From: Hortaea werneckii
Taxonomy: Eukaryota; Ascomycota; Dothideomycetes; Mycosphaerellales; Teratosphaeriaceae
Length of the DNA stretch: 64,000 nt
Assembly (NCBI GenBank): GCA_037044905.1
Contig: JBAOKB010000074.1
Coordinates: forward strand, 310,001-374,000
Direction: 5' to 3'
The translations under genes and the position numbers were made by a program. Under the pieces are notes generated by a model that was not told the origin of the DNA, did not search any database, and saw only the letters and a program-made list of their open reading frames with translations. Shown one piece after another: positions 39,175-51,409 of this stretch (its first letter is position 1; each line of letters opens with the position of its first letter).

Positions 39175-41044
39175 TCAACCTGCTCTGGATCCGGCTGATT
39201 CGCCCGCACCAGCTCCAGCACCTTCTCCACTCACAGTCCCATAGTCCGACCGCTTGACACCCTTCGCTTTGCCCGTGATATCCTGCCACGTCGCACCAAA
39301 CCGCCTACCAGTCGAAGCCAACAAGCCTTCTTCTTCCTCCTCGCGCAGATCCTCATCCATCTGCTGCTCGTCCATCTTCGGCACACGGAACAGCATGACC
39401 ACAAACACCAGCACAAAGATCGCCAGGAAAGCGAACTGGGCCCAGAAATCGACGACGCCGAGGAAAGGGAAGTTGACTGTGATCCGGTTTAGGAAGGTAC
39501 TCGCCACGCTAGGCGTGCATACGAGATTCGCAAGCGGGTTGTCAGACCTTTCCGAACAGGGCCGGACTGCTTTATGGTGGTTGCTGCAATCGGGCTGCGC
39601 GTCCGGCCGGCCAGAAGGTCTGTCGCAGAAGGTTTGCGGGCCAAAGGTGGCGTATTGCGGCGCCACGATCATGGCCAAGGCGTAGTTCAACGCCAACGTC
39701 ATGAGCGTAAGCATCACCGTCGCCATCAGCAAGGCGTTGGGCGAGGTCTTGCCAGATCGGATTTTGAATAGCGTTACCCATAAGAAGCGGATGCCGATGG
39801 AGGCGATGCCTACTACTGAGCTAGTGAAGAAGAGCAAGGTGAGCAGGAGGAAGAGGATGTAGTCGATTGGGAAGACGCGAGAGGTGAAGGTGAAGAGCCA
39901 GTTGATGGGGTTGAAGATCTGGGTGTGGCCGAGCAAGTATCCGCAGTGGCGGCCGCAGACGGAGTTCTTGAGCTTGTCGATGCAGGTAATGAGCATGCTT
40001 GCGAAGACCACCAGGCTAATGACGAGCAGGAGAAGGCCGAAGATCAACTTCAGAGGACGGAAGATGGCGCAGAGGGTGAGGTAGGCGCGGTAGAAAACGT
40101 TGTGGCCTTCTCCTTCCCTTTCGCTTGCCAGGCGCTCGCGACGGACAAGAGTTCGCTCCTCGCGGACCAATTGCTCCAGCTCGCGTCTGTCGCGTGAGTC
40201 GAGGCCTCCTTCACGGCCTTCATTGCGTCTCTCCAGCTGACGTTGGCGCTCTCGGTTCTGAGCCAGCTCGCTAGAAGCACTTGCATGGAGCTGCGGTGCA
40301 GACACTTTGGGTGCTGATTTGATGAGAGTCAAGGGAAGCAAGGCAAGGCCGGGTGCAGTATAGAGACAGTATAGAACTGTGCCAGCCGTGATTAACACTC
40401 CAATGGAGAAGGTGAGAGCGCGTTCGCCGTCTGCAGCCATGTCAGTATTGAATCGATTGACGCTGTTTCGGGCCATGAGCAGACATACGGTTCTCGGTCA
40501 GCAGATCTTTGAAGTAGTCCAGATCTCTATGTTCATCTCTCGCCTTCTTCGCCACGGGTACAAAGAACCCCACCAGGAACAGACCGACGACTAACACCAC
40601 AAACCCAAGCGTGTACTTGAAGGCACCCCAGATCTTCTGCCCCACCGTCTGTGTTCCTTCTTCGCTGGCCACCTCATCGTGTTCTTCGTACCAGAAATAT
40701 GTGAAAGGCACTACGAGCAAGCAGAGGATAGCGTCCAGGGAGTATAGCGTATAGTACACGACCTTCAATTGGTAGATGATGCTGTCCGTCGCATCCGGTG
40801 TTGCCCAGTCCATCTTCCTCCCCAATTTGCGGTTCACGGTGCTGGAAGTGAGCGCGATGTCAACGGGCATAAGCAGAACGGTCGCGAGTAGTGCGAGGAC
40901 GGTGATGAAGCAGACGATGGTCACGGACGGTGTGCGTTCGGACGGCTTCTGGTAGAGGAAGACGAAGATGCCGGCTGTGAAGACGAGCAGGCCCAGGCAG
41001 ACGGCGTACGCCACCCAGATCAGAGACGTCTCGATGAGCGCCAT
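39175..41044 (-). CDS. LMBD1-like lysosomal/vacuolar cobalamin transporter
   Basis: Two exons on the minus strand, 41044-40489 and 40430-39175, with intron 40488-40431 (donor GTATGT, acceptor CTGCAG); 603 residues. LMBR1-type proteins have about nine TM helices. Here they include IWVAYAVCLGLLVFTAGIFVFLY at the start, VTIVCFITVLALLATVLL, YTLGFVVLVVGLFLVGFFV, FSIGVLITAGTVLYCLY, LIFGLLLLVISLVVFASML, DYILFLLLTLLFFTSSVVGIAS and a last one near 570. A charged cytosolic loop (~220-300) contains RERQRQLERRNEGREGGLD. The N-terminal MALIETSLIWVAYAV and the CGYLLGH, NPINWLFT signatures match the fungal probable lysosomal cobalamin transporter group. In animals LMBD1 works with ABCD4 to release vitamin B12 from lysosomes; the fungal substrate is inferred. 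The protein ends in a Gly/Ala-rich tail. Divergent from CFT1. Confidence 0.85.
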
Positions 41045-41824
41045 ACTGATGATGGCTGGTGTTCCCCGGTCGCACTCAGACCCGTATTGTATGTGTCTGT
41101 GGGCGTGTTCGTGGCAAGGTGCGGGAGGTTCGCGCGCGTGTTACAGCTGCCTACCTAGGGTACTGATTAGGGTGGGGTCGTCACTTTTCAGTCATCAATC
41201 AGGCTTGATCGACGCCAATTTCGCCTGGGGTATCTCGACAGTAATCGTTTACGAGTTCGCACTGAGGCAGTACAGCCGCTTCGTCATGAATGTTTGCGAA
41301 GACTTAAGATGTTCCATCACAGCGAAACCTGAAAGCTACAAAATACCAGAGCCGAGGCCGGGATGTAGCTACACTGAAGCTCCAACGCTGAATGACGTTG
41401 CCTATTATTACCTGCTGTAGTGCATTAAGGTTACTTTACAGTGCGCTTTACTCTTTTTCCGTGATAGTCAGCGTGCGGATTCGTGCTATTTGATGACCCC
41501 GTCGGTGGAGTTGGCCCTTGACTTGATTGAGAATCCATGAAATAAGCGCCACTGGTGCGTGAAATAGCATCAATTTGCAACCTTCACCTTCACGTCCTTC
41601 CATCAGGCCAGTTGAGGCATTGAATCTTGTTTGCGGCCCGTCCGGCTGGAACCGCTGATCGCATGGAGCTGCAAGCTTTCACGCGTCTCTTCACCAGCAG
41701 CTCCCCGGCCTCTCCAAGCTCGCGTATTGTCGAGTAGAAAAGGTTTACGTGCGCCTATTGACCTGCTCAAGGTCGTCGGCACGATCTCCTCGAAGGATGA
41801 GATGAAGCGACGACGCCGTTGAAG
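41045..41824. promoter_or_regulatory. Divergent promoter region, LMBD1 / CFT1
   Basis: About 780 bp with no supported gene. Both flanking genes start within ordinary distance of it, so it should carry two promoters. Confidence 0.35.
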
Positions 41825-44800
41825 ATGCAGTGCTACACCGAACTCATCCCTCCAAGTGCCGTCACGCACGCCGTCTCCCTGCCCTTCCTTGGACCTCACG
41901 CAAACAATCTGGTCGTTGCAAAGACATCACTGCTCCAGATCTTTGCCGCCAAGCATGTGATCCGGACTACGGCAGACGGAGGAAACGATGGCTCTTCCAA
42001 GCTCGCGTTGGTGGGCGAGTATTCTCTTGCCGGTACGGTGACCGCCCTGCAACCTGTCAAGATTGGCACTAGTCGCACGGCTGGATCAGCTCTCCTGGTC
42101 GCCTTCAAAGATGCGAAGCTCAGTCTGATTGAGTGGGATCCCGAGAACTACCGCATCAACACCATATCAATACATTATTACGAGGGCGAAAACATCATCA
42201 CGCAGCCATTTGGGCCTACAATCGCGGAAAGTGAGAGCATTCTGACCGTCGACCCGAGCTCGAGATGTGCCGCACTGAAATTCGGGCAGCGGCATTTGGC
42301 AATTCTGCCATTCAGGCAGGCTGGTGACGAGGTGGCTGAGGAGGTGGAAAATGGTCTAGACACCGACATGGCAGAGCCACAAGGCTCAGCGCTGAGAAGG
42401 ACCACTACGAATGCTGAAGCTGAAGAGGAGACTAAGCCAACGCCCTACAAGCCATCTTTTGTGCTGCCTCTCACCATGCTGGACCCAGCCCTAACGCATC
42501 CCGTGGACTTGGCGTTTCTGCATGAGTACCGCGAACCCACATTTGGCATTCTCTCTTCTTCACAAGAGCCATCCTGCGCTCTGCTCGAGGAGCGAAGGGA
42601 TTGCCTAACCTACACGGTATTCACATTGGATCTAGAGCAGCGTGCCTCCACGAATCTGATATCGGTGTCCAAGTTGCCCACTGATCTATGGCGCGTTATT
42701 CCATTGGCACTGCCTGTTGGTGGCGTCTTGCTCGTTGGCACAAATGAGATCGTGCACATCGATCAGAGCGGCAAGACGAGCGCCGTTGCTGTCAACGAAT
42801 ACGCTCGCCAGGCAAGTAATCTCAACATGGCAGACCAGTCCGATTTGGATATGAAGCTCGAGGGCTGTGAGCTGGAAGTCATTGACTCCACTACAGGTGA
42901 CATGCTTCTAGTACAGGGCAATGGCAACCTTGCCATCCTGACTTTCAAGCTTGTTGGCAGAAATATTGCCGGCATGACAGTCGTTCGAGTGACTCATGAG
43001 CGAGGAGGATATCAGAATGCTTCTGCACCATCTTCTGTCGCTGTCATGTCAAGTCGTAGCGTTTTCATTGGCAGCGAAGATGGCGATTCTGCACTACTCG
43101 GCTGGACCAAGGACACGTCAGGCTTAAGTAAGAAACGATCACACGCACAGATGGTAGGAGCAGAGAACGCTGTTGAGGACGTGGAGGATGCGGAAGACAT
43201 GGATGATGACGACCTATATGCGCCAACGAATGAGGCCGTCAAGCGGACTGCATCTGTCACAAGCCAGAGCACTGGTAATGATGCTGCCAGCTACCACTTC
43301 CACATCCAAGACGAGCTCCAGTCACTTGCACCCATCAACAAGACATGCTATGGTAGGAAGCCATTTCCAGCCAACGATAAGCTTGAGCTGCTGGCCGGAG
43401 TGGGACGGGGAAAGGCCAGCCGCGTAGCGTTCTTGAGTCGAGAAATTGTTCCTCAGCGACTCAGAAGCACCCACTTTAGCGACGTCAAGGCCTCGTTTAC
43501 CGCATGCGTGAGATCCAAGGAAGTCGCTGCATCTGCAACTGAGGCGCGAGACAATCTTCTCTTCATGTTTGACGGAAGCGAGACCAAGGTCTATAATGTA
43601 AACGAGCCGTCTGCCATGGACGAGAGCGAAGAAGGCTCAGACAATCTCTACACCGAGCGAAGAGAGACCGAATTCGAATCCGAAGGTGAAACAATTGCGA
43701 TTGGCACTCTCGGCAATGGCACACGGCTAGTGCAAGGCCGACGCACTGAACTTCGCACATATGACCCTGAGCTTGGTCTTAGCCAGATCATTCCTATGGT
43801 CGATGAAGAAACCGATGCAGAACTGCAGGTCGTCGCGGTGTCATTTTCTGATCCCTACGTTCTTGTACTTCGAGATGACAGTAGTTTGCAGGTGCTCAAG
43901 ATCGAAAAGAGTGGTGATGTTGAGCCGTTGGACGACTCGGAGGCGTCAAAGGCCTCCAAGTGGCTCAGCGGATGCTTGTACGCAGGGGACCTGACTGGCG
44001 GCCAATGTTGCGCCTTTCTACTTAGCGAGGAGGGTGGGCTGTCGGTGTTAGCTCTGCCAGCTCTTGAATTGGTCTATGCTACGCCTACCCTGCCTTTCCT
44101 GCCACCCGTGCTTTGGCCAAACATGGCACAGCGTCGAGGAGGAAAAGAGACACTTACGGAACTGCTTGTGACGGATTTGGGCACGAAGGATGTCAAACGG
44201 CCCTACCTCATTGCTCGCACCTCGCTGGATGACTTGGCGATGTATGAGCCCTTCTGGTATACTGGTGACAACAGCGCCGCCAGTGACTCCGGCCTCGAAG
44301 GATTGCGATGGAGAAAGGTGCCGAACACGTATGTGCCGAAATATGACGAGAATCTCGACACGGAGGCCGCCGATGCACGTCCGGCTCTTTTGAAAGCCGC
44401 AGAGATTGGAGGCCGACATTGCGTATATGTGCCGGGAAGCTCACCAAGCCTCTTGGTCAAGGAATCCACTAGCCTGCCAAAAGTACTGGGGCTTCGGTCG
44501 TCCGCTGTGAACTCGTTCACCAGCATGAACCGGACCGGACTTCGCGATGGATTTGCACTTGTAGAAGGTGATGGATTCCTCGTTGAATACAATTTGCCCA
44601 GTGGCGCAGCATTCGGGAGCGGGTGGCATGTCCAAAAGCTTGCCCTCGGTGAGCCTGCCGAGGAAGTTCGTCACTTGGCGTACCATGGCGGTAGAGGCGT
44701 GTACGTCGTAGCCACGTGCCGTTTGGCCGACTTCTACCTAGTCGACCAAGAAGGGCACGTCGAAACAGACGGTAAGTCTTCTTGTTTCCTTCCTTGTCAC

Positions 44801-46187
44801 ACCGCAAGATTCGCACCACGAGCATATACGTCTGCTTCTAATTTTCTCCGTGGAGGGACGTCTATAGTTGATGCAAGAGCAAAAGCACCTTCTCCTTTTG
44901 ATTTAGCCTCCCTGCAAGTAATTTATGCGGATGTGTGCTTTATCATAAAAGGATACATTCAATCTAAACATTTCCTCCTCTTGTCTACTGCCAGGAAATA
45001 GCACTGATGACACGATAGGAGCTGCGTTACGACCCCAAATACCTCAGTACACCCTGCATCTCCTTTCCGCCAAGTCTCGACAAGTCATACAGTCCTTCCC
45101 GATGCCATACACGGAACTCATCACCTCCCTCAAGGTCATGCAGCTGGAGGTCTCCGAACACACGCACGTGCAGAAACCGATGGTCGTCGTGGGAACGGCA
45201 ACTCAACGCGGAGAAGACATGCCTGCTAAGGGCGCCGTAACGGTCTTTGACATCATTGATGTCGTGCCTGACCCTGACCTGCCGGAAAGTGGTATCAAAT
45301 TGGAGGTGGCTGCCCGCGAAGACACCAAGGGGCACGTTACCGCTTTAGAGCCTTTCCCGGGCGGTCTCATAGGGACGGCTCAGGGCCTGAAGATCATGAT
45401 CCGTGGTCTGAAGGAAGACGGAAGCTGCCTGCCTGTGGCATTCATGGATGGTCTCTGTCAATTTACTGAGCTCAAATCCCTCGGTAGATCTGGCCTGTGG
45501 CTCGCCGGTGATGCGTGGAAAGGCCTATGGTTCGGTGGCTTTGTTGAAGAGCCCTATCGCCTCTCGCATCTCGCCAAGACGAGAACGCATATGGAAGTCA
45601 TCGCTGCCGACTTCCTGCCTTTCGATGGCCAGCTATTCATCGTCATTGTAGACGCGGAGATGGATCTGCACGTGATGCAGTATGACCCGGAGAACCCAAA
45701 GAGCATGGGTGGACAGAGACTCCTCCACAGGAGTACATTCCACTTAGGGCATTTCGCTAGCGGCATGTCATTATTGCCGAGTACGTTGGCTCCCTTCGCA
45801 GAGCAGCCGCTCACCAACGGCCATGCAGAAGACACTACCCCCGAGGCACAGGCGCCTAGTCTGCAACACGTTCTTACGACATTCCAAAGTGGAGCAGTTG
45901 GCCTTATCACGCCTGTCGACGAAGCTACGTACCGCCGACTGTCTGCATTGCAGGCTCACCTGTCCTCCATCTTAGAGCACGCGGCAGGACTGAACCCGCG
46001 TGCATACCGAGCCGTCGAGAGCGAGGGGTTCGGTGCGAGAGGCATCGTCGACGGATCACTGGTGCAGCGTATCAGTGAACTCGGCGCCGTCCGCAGAGCG
46101 GAGGTATTAGGGCGAGCGGGCGCTGATACATGGAATCTGCGAAGTGATCTGGAGATCCTGGGCGGAGGCGGTCTGAGTTATCTATAA
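41825..46187 (+). CDS. CFT1: CPSF160/Cft1, mRNA cleavage and polyadenylation factor subunit
   Basis: Two exons, 41825-44771 and 44995-46187, with a 223-bp intron (donor GTAAGT, acceptor GCCAG) that splits a Gly codon; 1,379 residues. Cft1 is the large scaffold of the CPF/CPSF polymerase module that recognises the poly(A) signal in the nucleus. The N terminus MQCYTELIPPSAVTHAVSLP is the CFT1 signature. A second in-frame ATG two codons earlier is not needed. The MMS1_N-like propeller runs through ~100-650, with AVEDVEDAEDMDDDD and SVTSQSTGND linkers. The C-terminal CPSF_A domain includes YTLHLLSAKSRQVIQSF, VVGTATQRGEDMPAKGAVTVFDI, GTAQGLKIMIRGL, AADFLPFDGQLFIVIVDAEMDLHVMQYDPE, and TTFQSGAVGLITPVDEATYRRL near the end. 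It is unbroken over 4.1 kb. It shares a divergent promoter with LMBD1. Confidence 0.95.
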
Positions 46188-46715
46188 TCGTCGAGGACTA
46201 TTTGTCCCTGATGGAATTTTTTCTCTATTTTGAAAGCTGTATATGATACCCGTGATACCCCATCTTCCTATTACACCTTTTTGAAAAGAACTTGAAGACG
46301 ACAAAATAGAACCTGTCCAGTAAGTGAAACGTCTTGAAAGTCAAAAATTGGAGCCCTAAAGGGGTGTGGTTGCCGTCAGAACGTCGGGCAAGCACGTATT
46401 AGGTGTTTCGAACGCGTCGTCCTTCCTTCCGCAGGTTTGTCGGCGCACGTGCGTTTTCGCAGCTTACGCATTCCTATGTATATCACCATTTTGCATTCCA
46501 AAACATTAGGAACTGCGGTCGTGGTGCAAGACTTATAAAACTTCACATCCGCGTATTCGAGGTCGACTAATTCAACGCGTGAGGGTTCGAAAAACAACCT
46601 GGACAGGAGGGAAGACCGGCAAACACGACTCAGGTTGACGGCATACTCTAGCTGTTCAACCTTGCAAGCTGGATATATCGCACAACGCACAGCTCCGAAA
46701 CATCTGACGGCAGCC
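46188..46715. other. Intergenic, no gene seen
   Basis: About 530 bp holding the 3' UTR of CFT1 and the promoter of the cupredoxin-like gene. Reverse-strand frames have no features. Confidence 0.4.
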
Positions 46716-47521
46716 ATGCACAACCTCTTACAGCTCCTCACTATCCTGAGCGCCTTGCCAGCCGGTCTCTGCGAACTGCTACACGTGATCTCAGTAGGCA
46801 AGAACGACCTCGCATTCGAACCGAACAGTATCGATGCACCCGTCGGATCAGAAGTCCGATTTCACTTCTCTTCAGGGAACTTCTCGGTTGCTAGTAGTAC
46901 TTACGACAACCCTTGCCATCCGGATGGGAGGTTTGACAGCGGGAGTATATCGGTGACTGAGGGCATGAGCGTAAGTTAAAAAGGCCTCTAACCTGTAACT
47001 GCCCCAGAGAGGACGGGGTGGGCTGAGACCAAGCTACGCAGGAGCACGTATTTGCAATACCGATTCTGGACAATGAGCCTGTGTGGTTCTACGGCGCGGC
47101 CGATGACGAGCAGGCTTGTCAGGCTGGTATGGTAGGCGTAATAAACGCACCGTAAGTTGCGAGATTCCCAAGGACCTTGAATGTCTTGAGATGGCTCTTG
47201 CTCATGACAAATAGACTGTCCGGACCGCAGAAGCTTGAGGGTTTTAAATCAAAAGCCGCCACGAGTAACACACAATCGAAGAGCGAGTCCTTGTCGCAAG
47301 CAATCGCGAGTGCTGTCAAGAAAGAATTCGGTGTTTTATCATCTTCACCATCGCCGACCTTGTCCGGACAGCAGCCACTTGGCGGGAGTACCGGCGACGC
47401 CACTACCATTTCGGACGAAGATGCGAAGCCACAAGGTGACTTGAAGAGGAGACGGCGTGTTCGGCGGAGTCTAGCAGGAGAAGGAGACTTGTTATGGCAG
47501 GCGTCACTGTTGACCGATTGA
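46716..47521 (+). CDS. Secreted cupredoxin-fold protein, copper ligands apparently lost
   Basis: Three exons, 46716-46970, 47042-47151 and 47215-47521 (donors GTAAGT in both introns), 223 residues, all joins in phase. A signal peptide opens it (MHNLLQLLTILSALPAGLC). The fold matches fungal extracellular serine-rich/cupredoxin proteins: LLHVISVGKNDLAFEPNSID, APVGSEVRFHF, then DNPCHPDGRFDSGSI, HVFAIPILDNEPVWFYG and AGMVGVINAP. In that family copper is usually held by a His in N-H-x-V, a Cys in W-F-Y-C and a nearby His-Cys. Here these positions read GNFSV, WFYG and EQAC, so the His, Cys and second His are replaced while the structural Cys pair and GMV remain. The C terminus is Ser-rich with a KRRRRVRR tract (possible Kex2-type site) and no clear GPI signal. 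Role: surface or wall protein, inferred. Confidence 0.8.
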
Positions 47522-48669
47522 TCGAACAATGACGACGGAATTAGCTTTCATGCTTTGATGCAATATGCCACTATATTGCGGAATGACAACAGCTTCATGT
47601 ATCTGAGTATATTAAGTGATTCTGATGGCGCTCTTGGCTGTATGAGTTAGAGGTGGGTTGTCGTAGAGACGATGTCGGTACGCTGGCGGACATCGTTTTT
47701 TACTGGCCGTGCCGACCTGGCGAGTCTAGGGCGAGACCAGCGTGACAAGCCTCTCTTCCAATTCCAATTGCCATAGTCCCGGATGACAATTGCAGTGCCG
47801 ACATGATTTCTCATAGTACCTCCGAGGCAGCCTAGAGGCAAAGCAAATCGATGGACACACCTGCTTGCTCTGGGAGGGTGAGAAGTATGGCACTCTACGC
47901 GAACTGGTACGCGCCAGCAAAACGCCAGGTGATCCGTGTCCTCCCTGCATGGCTGCTCCCCGACCAACCAATCAGCTCCGCCCCCGCGCCGTCTACTTGG
48001 GACAGAGTTGCGTTTCATCGCGTGGTCGCTTGTCCACGATTGGCAGGAAGAGCATGATCAGGCCGGCCCGGCAGCGCTAGCTGTTCCAGACCGCCCTCGC
48101 CAAACCGCCGGCTCAACGGCCTGCGAGCCCTTTCACACGCCCGCTCTCCGCGCCTTTGCACATCTCGTCTGGTTTCTGTCTCAGACCGCAAGCGCCCACG
48201 CTCTTTCTCTTACAGAGCACACCCATCCATCCCTCCTAGTCACTCTTTTCTTTCCCCCAGCACTACACCGCGACGCGCCTGAGGCGACCGCGGCTCTTCC
48301 ACTCACTATCTACCGCAACAGCTATATCCGCCCAGATCGACAGTCTTTACACCAGCGCTACGACAGCCGCTGCGACCTTACATTCCTTGTGTGACTTGCA
48401 CCACGACACCATCATTACGCAGGACAGCGTCCGCCTACATCCTTTTCTCACCCTGAGGAGACAACAATTGAATCGAAAAAGAAGTTTGCTTGGAATCGCC
48501 AGTTTTCCTGAGACATCACTTGCCAAGGTCACCTGAGACAACTTCGCATACAAGCACCGGGTCAGAAGGACAGCGCATCTTACGCGACAGTCTTGCGCAA
48601 AGCCTTACTTGGTCTCCAGCATACCACGCTTCTTATTCAACGTCATCGTCGACGTCCTCCCTATCCAAA
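47522..48669. other. Gene-poor stretch
   Basis: About 1.15 kb. Several overlapping short frames appear on both strands (up to 152 codons) without recognisable domains. The last ~250 bp are pyrimidine-rich leader sequence of the next gene. Confidence 0.4.
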
Positions 48670-49494
48670 ATGTCTCTTGCTCGCGCTTTCACAACCAGGC
48701 GCCAACAGAAGCCTGAGATGCACATCACCTCGCCGATGTACATTGGCCGAGCCGCCACGCAGCGCGGTGGCAGGCCAGTCAACCGATCTCAGATTTCGGC
48801 GCCCAAGGTTCTGCTCTCGACGAGCAACGTCCAGTTGAACAACGCCGAGCATATCGCTGGAGCGTCTCCTATCGAGAACCGCAGCTTCTCTTCCGGATCT
48901 TCAGTCGTGTCGAGCTCTGCTGAGGACAGCGACGGTAGCAGCAGGGGCAACGCCAGCGTTCACTCGAACGATACGATCACCGACGCTTCTTCCGTCGACG
49001 AGTCGCCCATGCGTACCGAGCCTGAGCCAAACCACCTGAGCTGCTACTTCAAGCCTGCGGTCGACACACACGCCAGATCGCCCAGCCAGTCTCCTAGCCA
49101 CTCTGCCAGGCCATCGCTCGAGACGCCTTCTATCCCACAGCGCGAGCCATCGCACTCAAAGAAGGCCCACGAGACCCTTCACCGGAAGCGCTCCGTACAG
49201 CGGATGTTCTCTCCGCCACCGACTGCGCGCGAGCATAGGCGCAGTCCGACTCAAGAAAGCTTCGTCGAAGCACCAAAGGAGGGTCCTTTCGGTCGTGAGC
49301 TGGCTCAATTGGACGAAGTCGCCGAGGAGTTTGGCCACGTCGTCCGCGACGCTGAGACCGAAGCAGACTTCGCATCGATGAAGAAGCATGACCTCGCTTA
49401 CTACGCTGCCTCTGACTATCTGTCCGAGATCCAGAGCATGATCTACTCGACCTTCGAGGATGAGTCGGCCGACGGCCGCGCTGGCTGGATCTAA
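48670..49494 (+). CDS. Conserved fungal protein of unknown function
   Basis: 274 residues from ATG 48670 (MSLARAFTTRRQQKPEMHIT); the frame is open further upstream but lacks an ATG there. The N terminus (SLARAFTTRR and SPMYIGRAATQR) and the C terminus (FGRELAQLDEVAEEFGHVVRDAE followed by MKKHDLAYYAASDYLSEIQSMI) look like the conserved parts. The middle ~140 residues are Ser/Pro-rich and probably disordered (SVVSSSAEDSDGSSRGNASV, THARSPSQSPSHSARPS). The C-terminal helices suggest a protein-interaction domain. I recognise the pattern as recurring in filamentous ascomycetes but know no function. No signal peptide or TM. Single exon in this model. Confidence 0.75.
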   Translation: MSLARAFTTRRQQKPEMHITSPMYIGRAATQRGGRPVNRSQISAPKVLLSTSNVQLNNAEHIAGASPIENRSFSSGSSVVSSSAEDSDGSSRGNASVHSNDTITDASSVDESPMRTEPEPNHLSCYFKPAVDTHARSPSQSPSHSARPSLETPSIPQREPSHSKKAHETLHRKRSVQRMFSPPPTAREHRRSPTQESFVEAPKEGPFGRELAQLDEVAEEFGHVVRDAETEADFASMKKHDLAYYAASDYLSEIQSMIYSTFEDESADGRAGWI

Positions 49495-50862
49495 GCTATG
49501 GCCACATCCTAGAAACGAGCAATCGAATCCTTGCTGGTCCGGAAACCAAAGGATTGCAGATCAACTGAGGCTCGGGGCGTTGCTGTGCTTGAATATTGTC
49601 TTCGTGCACATAACTTGTCGCATCCACGACTGACCACTTTTCTCTCTTTTTTTTTATTTATTGTTACTACAAACATCTCTGGCAGATCTATCTACGAGGT
49701 TACGATATCCCAGAGTGGACGATCTTGAGGATCTGCCGTCCGCTCCTTATTTTGCGCAGGAAAAAGCAGATTTTTTATGAGAACACGCCCTATTGGGAAG
49801 AGGCGAAGGGGAGAGGGGGCAAATGGATGACCCTCACCGGTGGGGACAGATGGCGTTGATGAGATTTTTCCCCAGCAGATTTTTTGGCTGCTTGTCAATT
49901 TTGGGCTGTTGGGACGATCTTGGCTTTCCAATTTTTCTTCTTTTCCCAGGAGGGATGCTATTTCGTATGTGATTTAGTCTGTTAGATAGACTCGTGATTG
50001 AATCCTTTTAAAAGCAACCGCCTCCCATCTCCTTCGTTAGCCATTCTTGTCGCTACAGGTTGAGGTTGCTTCGTATCTCCGGCAAGCCTATAGCTTCTAG
50101 TGCGGATTGTTGATGCCCGTCAGAATCATGTGGTTGATATCGCCGTCATGCGACACGTCTGCACCCATGCGCTTTCTTTCTCCATCTGTCCTACTTGTCG
50201 GTGGAGTATTGCGACAGTAGTTCCGTCGGCAGTCGGGCCGGAACGCGACCAAAGCGGCACTAGTTCTGCACAGAGCACGAGCACCTCCCAAATTGTTGCT
50301 CCTCACTTTCGTTTGTTTACCTCTCTAGTCCAAAGATCGACGTCACGGTTGGCCGGGCTGTCAGAACCGTTTTGAACCTTTTCCGCCAACCATCGCCACT
50401 ATCATCATCCTCCGCTCTTGTTATTATTGCGTCCGGGAAACAATAACGAACCACTGGGGTTTTACACGCGCTCCCCACGCGACAAGCCACCCACCGAACT
50501 CACCGCCCCGCCGCGCGCTGTGCTGAAACTAGTTCGCATCTACTGCAGGCACGTCGCATAAGCCTCGCAGTTACCCCTCCAACCCAGCGTACAATTCTTT
50601 TCTGGAAGGCACCTACCTCTACTGTTATCCGCGATAGCACCACCATCCGTCCACGGCCGTCGAAAGAACGGGAAGGAGCGAGAAAGACGTGCACAAGACA
50701 GAAACCGCCTTGAACGGAACGAGCCGGTGCCATCATCAGCATCTACATCCCCATTCCTACCCTTGCGCCCGGGGCCTGGTCCATCGTACATCATACCGCC
50801 CATCCACTTCCGATATCCCGGTTGGTTAGGCAGACACACTGCTGCAACGGCGGTCCGACAGC
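49495..50862. other. Intergenic; long CKS1 leader region
   Basis: About 1.37 kb without a supported gene. A T9 tract lies at ~49650. From ~50400 the sequence is pyrimidine-rich and runs directly to the CKS1 start, so a long 5' UTR is likely. Confidence 0.4.
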
Positions 50863-51409
50863 ATGGCGGCCATGGACATTGATTACACCCGCCGCAACAA
50901 GAAGCCGCGTTTGCTTAGCGATGCGGAGAGAGATCAGCTTGATGAGTTCGTCGATTCGATACACTACTCGTCGCGGTAAGTCGATGGCGTCTGTCATTAT
51001 GTGATCGTGGGGCTGTTGGCTGACCCGGGGCTCTGCAAACGCAGGTACAACGATGACAACTTCGAATACCGCCACGTGCAGCTGCCGAAGCAAATGCTGA
51101 AGAAGATACCGAAGGAGTACTTTGATGGATCGAGAGGCACGCTCAAGCTACTCTGGGAGGAAGAGTGGAGAGGGCTCGGCATCACCCAGGTAGGCACCGC
51201 GGGACGTGATGATGATGATGCGAGGTTAGAAGCTGACGTCTATTGCAGAGCCTGGGGTGGGAACACTATGAGGTACATGAGCCGGAGCCGCACATTCTGC
51301 TCTTCAAGTATGTGTCATCACCACGGTATCTGTTGCTTCCTGCCTCAAAACCTTTGCTAACGGCCAACCTAGGCGACCTATCAACTACCAGCCGCCAAGC
51401 CAGCATTAA
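50863..51409 (+). CDS. CKS1: Cyclin-dependent kinase regulatory subunit Cks1/Suc1
   Basis: Four exons: 50863-50975, 51045-51189, 51249-51307 and 51373-51409, 117 residues. Cks1 binds CDK1 and docks phosphorylated substrates. The protein starts MAAMDIDYTRRNKKPRLLSD, then IHYSSRYNDDNFEYRHVQLP, KKIPKEYFDGSRGTLKLLWE, EEWRGLGITQSLGWEHYEVH, and EPEPHILLFKRPINYQPP. The anion-binding Arg/Ser/Trp/Arg site and the HxPEPHILLFRRP hinge (here EPEPHILLFKRP, the beta-hinge that controls strand exchange) are intact. The donors (GTAAGT, GTAGGC, GTATGT) and acceptors keep phase at all three joins. The short C terminus ends QPPSQH without the poly-Gln extension of budding yeast. No anomaly. Confidence 0.95.

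Noticed and set aside
46580..46610. A tRNA-like B box (GGTTCGAAAAA)
   Set aside because: No matching A box, acceptor stem or T-arm pairing around it.
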